64,000 nucleotides of DNA from Chrysaora quinquecirrha (Eukaryota > Cnidaria > Scyphozoa > Semaeostomeae > Pelagiidae): assembly GCA_014526335.1 (NCBI GenBank), contig JACTAT010000358.1:415487-479486 (forward strand), read 5' to 3'. The notes beneath the pieces were generated by a model. It searched no databases and was not told the origin of the DNA. It was given only the letters and a program-made list of their open reading frames with translations. Made by a program: the position numbers and the translations under genes. Below, one piece after another: positions 61,003-64,000 of this stretch (position 1 is its first letter; every line of letters begins with the position of its first letter).

Positions 61003-63000
61003 AAAGATCCAAGTAAAAAATTATTGAAAGCTCTGAACTGTTTATTTTCTCCATTGTTTCCTTCATTTGCATAACGGAAGTTGAGGTGTTGTACTTTTCC
61101 TCCCAAACTATATTCTTCAATACTGACTGAAATATACCTCCCTTTCCTGAGTCTCCTTCAGTATTCAGCTGCCGAGACCAAAATTCTGTGAGAGGAGTCG
61201 CTTCCATATCTCCCGTAAAAAATCCTGGGACTTTGATTTTCAGTCCCCATATCTCTGGCACAAGCTGGTATGCAGTGTCGATGTCCACTATTTTCGCAAA
61301 AGAGCCCAGGCCACCGTCTAAAGAGGAATTGATGAAAGAAAAAACAATTAGTAAATTAAAGGAAAATTGAAGACCGGCTGATTTCATTGGTTTAGTCGCA
61401 GCTGATACAGAGGGGAAGGGCTGATGAGAAAACATACACTCTTTTTTATAAGAACACGAGCCTGGGTTTTGCCCAGATTTGAAGAACTAAATAAGAACAA
61501 GCTGAGGCTGGGCCTTTTCATCAGCCCTGAGAATTTGAAAGTACGACAGTCAGACGACGCAAAAAGCAAGCAAACAATAAAATGAACAAGCATGCTTCAT
61601 TTGTACACAACCCTATTACCACTAAAGATATTCACTGACAAAATCTAGATGTCTCAGTAACAAAGAAATTAAGAACAGATTAAGAACATTTCAGGCTCAA
61701 AAACTTAAGAACAGCCAGCCTCAATCGAAATTTCCTGGTTCTTATAAAAAAAGAGTGTATCTGATATCTTATGAGTTTGCAGTAGGGATGTTTCACTTCA
61801 TAAATATCGTACAAATTGACTGACGATAAATATTCAGAAGTCCTTAGGATCCTTTCAGTCTTGTAAACCTACATGTCTTTTCAACTTCTCGTGTGGTAGT
61901 TACTGCTGCATGTTCACAAATCTCAATTCGCTTGTACAGCACTACGCTAGACAACGGTTGAAGCATACGTGAGTGTGAAAGTCAAATTTTAGTCTTCAGT
62001 CTTCAATAAGTATACGTTTCGGATTCAGCACCAAGTATGTTTTTGCCCGGGGTGCCACTTGATCACATTTGTTAGTGACGTGCCTTCCAACAATAACATA
62101 CCCGAGATATATAGCAATTTTGTGAAAATATTCTATGTGAAAAATGGTACCTTATACCAAATCTGTGAAAATCGAAACCGTTTCTTATACCAACTATGAA
62201 AATCATTACCGTTTCGGACAGCACGTCCCCAGAACCAAAATCAGGAGCTCCTGACCAAAATCATACATTGCACCCCCCGGGCTTTTTGCATAAGCAGGTT
62301 TCGAAATATATAGACTAATTGAAGAAATCCCTGTATATAACTATTGGTGCATCTCAATAAATCTCTTAAAAATCAGCAAAAAAGGCGAAGAGATTTATAA
62401 TATTATGAATCCCATAAATCTCATACGCAAATTTTAGAAGTACACCTCTAATATTCGCACGTCTTTTCTCCTCAAATCCTCCGTAAAGATTAATTCGAAG
62501 TATTTTGGTGGCTACTGCCTATGCAAAGCCTAGTGGCAGAGCCACGATGCTATCGAGTTCATTCGGGATGTGTAACATTTTCGGCGTAACTTTTCGGGAT
62601 GTCTGATGTCCGAAAGCATAATCGGGATCCATTTGCAGGCTCGGGTCAAGTTATAGTTAGAAAAATTAAAGAGTTAGGGCCTGGTCGTATTTAGAAAAAT
62701 TAATCCGAAGCTGAAATGTGAGACAAAATAGCTGGAAGTTTGGGTGGACTTCTACATGTTAAACTGTTGGCGCTCTGTCCATATAAACAGACTGCAAATA
62801 TTAAAAGAGCGAATCTACGTCAAATTTTTCAAGCTCAAACTGCGCTTTGTATAGTTAAATGTTAGACAGACTTACCAGTAACTTTACTGTGGCATACTTT
62901 GTCTCCCTGTGGCTGGCTGGTGCATTTTCCATCCACATGGCAAGCACTGCTGACATAGCAATTCATCAGAATGAAATCATTTGTACCATCTGGGTTCCAT
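61003..63000 (-). pseudogene. VioB-like copy 2, 5' part
   Basis: Contains the 5' part of exon 2 (61317 down to the insertion at 61003), intron 1 with its resident MITE (61435-61759) and the 3' part of exon 1 (about 63000 to 62876, donor at 62875). Exon 1 homology ends abruptly at 63000, where the next bases match copy 1 at about 39472, so about 435 bp, including the conserved HINFRG start region, has been deleted. With the KDZ insertion this gives two independent lesions in copy 2. Confidence 0.8.
61435..61759. repeat. MITE in intron 1, copy 2
   Basis: Counterpart of 37459-37792, same termini and position, slightly shorter (325 bp). Confidence 0.65.
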
Positions 63001-64000
63001 CAGGTCAGGTCACTTCCGTAGCCTGCTGGCCGTTGGGGCACTTTGATGATTCCACAATTTTCCTCCAGCCCTCACGGTCCCTCGCTAGTCTGACACAGGT
63101 CGCTGTGCCTCGCTTCGTCCAAGCCACGATGTCTCCCATCCACGTGGTGTTTAGAACACAATGTCGATTAAGCTTTCTTGCTGACTGGCGCATTTCTAGC
63201 CACATGTGGGTATACATTCCGCCTTAGTTTATTGTCTGTTTCTGTCATTCATTCTCTGATTAGTGTCAGACGAAAAAAGCTTTTAAAAATGGTTCCGCAG
63301 TTGAGTTACGACATTATCGCAACAAAGCTAGCGTTCTATGTATGGGGCCTATTTTGAGGTTTCCGGTTTCCATCGTTCCGTCATTCCTTCGTTCCGCATT
63401 CCGTGTTTTATAGATAGCTATTGGATGTGCACTTCTTCCTACGTTTTTGCTCGCAAGATGGGATTCAGGACATCTTCGCAACAAAGCTAGTGTGCTATGT
63501 TAAATTACTATTGTAAATTGCTTTTAAAAATTCATAAATTTGCGTCTTCAAATCTTGGGTCTTTTGCTCTTCACTGACATCGGTTTACAGCATTGTAAAT
63601 GTGGTTGTTGCTTAAGCTTTAACCGAAATAGCGACCTGCATCTTCTTAGTTTCACAAGGAATGGGGCCGGGGATGGCAGCTTTAAACTAATTTTCCGTAG
63701 TTTCGCGGCTTCTGGACCTTCTATAATAGTAATATAGTCCCCCTATGTTGTTGCCCCTCGGTGGAAACAAGAGTTTTGGCAAAACAACGTCACTAAATCA
63801 TATACATGAAAAACATCATTGTGTTCTGTTACTTACTTCTTTTCCAACAATCGCAATTCTTTATATGAAGCAAAAATGGGAAGAAGATAATTAAAAGTGC
63901 TCTCATCTTGTGAACGAAAGAGAACAGTAACCTGCAAAAAACATCTGTTAATTGTCACCATGTGTATCAATATTTGCAAGGGCTTCGTACAGGCCAGGGA
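63001..64000. other. Duplicated upstream flank, no gene
   Basis: Begins with the LINE tail (minus-strand GDIVAWTKRGTATCVRLARD, 63003-63140), then a copy of the dispersed short repeat (63145-63240), and then sequence matching about 40080-40760 of copy 1. No gene motif. It runs off the window. Confidence 0.5.

Overview
The window is eukaryotic, AT-rich animal DNA: GT-AG introns, a mitochondrial complex III gene, a microsomal P450, tRNA-derived SINEs and a dense mix of DNA transposons (hAT, piggyBac, KDZ, Polinton, MITEs) with Penelope-like and LINE debris. Polinton, RecQ-like, SWIM and KDZ remnants together suit a marine invertebrate. A cnidarian is my best guess, from general knowledge rather than any species-level match.

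Layout. 1-19.4 kb is a transposon graveyard: two near-identical direct copies of a ~5 kb block (1-5312 and 14760-19373), each with a SWIM exon interrupted by an apparent hAT 5' end, a short BED-finger ORF and a decayed Penelope-like reverse transcriptase. Between them lie RecQ-like fragments, a Polinton remnant and a dead piggyBac. 19.4-23.2 kb is repeats and MITEs. 23.2-28.4 kb (minus) is a cytochrome P450 gene with no visible haem-ligand exon. 29.3-30.7 kb (plus) is UQCRH, the complex III hinge protein, in three exons.

32.9-39.2 kb (minus) is the most unusual locus: a spliced gene whose product (about 1,095 residues visible) resembles, from end to end, VioB of the violacein pathway and its RebD/StaD relatives, bacterial enzymes that couple two tryptophan-derived imines. 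It has its own introns, many N-glycosylation sequons and an altered ferritin-like metal motif, so it looks like an old, domesticated bacterial acquisition. A second copy (43.9-48.5 plus 61.0-63.0 kb, minus) is split inside exon 2 by an apparently complete 12.5 kb KDZ transposon (48513-61002) and has lost the start of exon 1.

The KDZ element carries a 17-exon transposase gene (plus) with all motifs visible, a convergent five-exon homeodomain/HMG-like gene (minus) and, between them, a 111-bp minisatellite of about 22 units. All homology calls come from reading translations against remembered family motifs; no search or alignment program was run.
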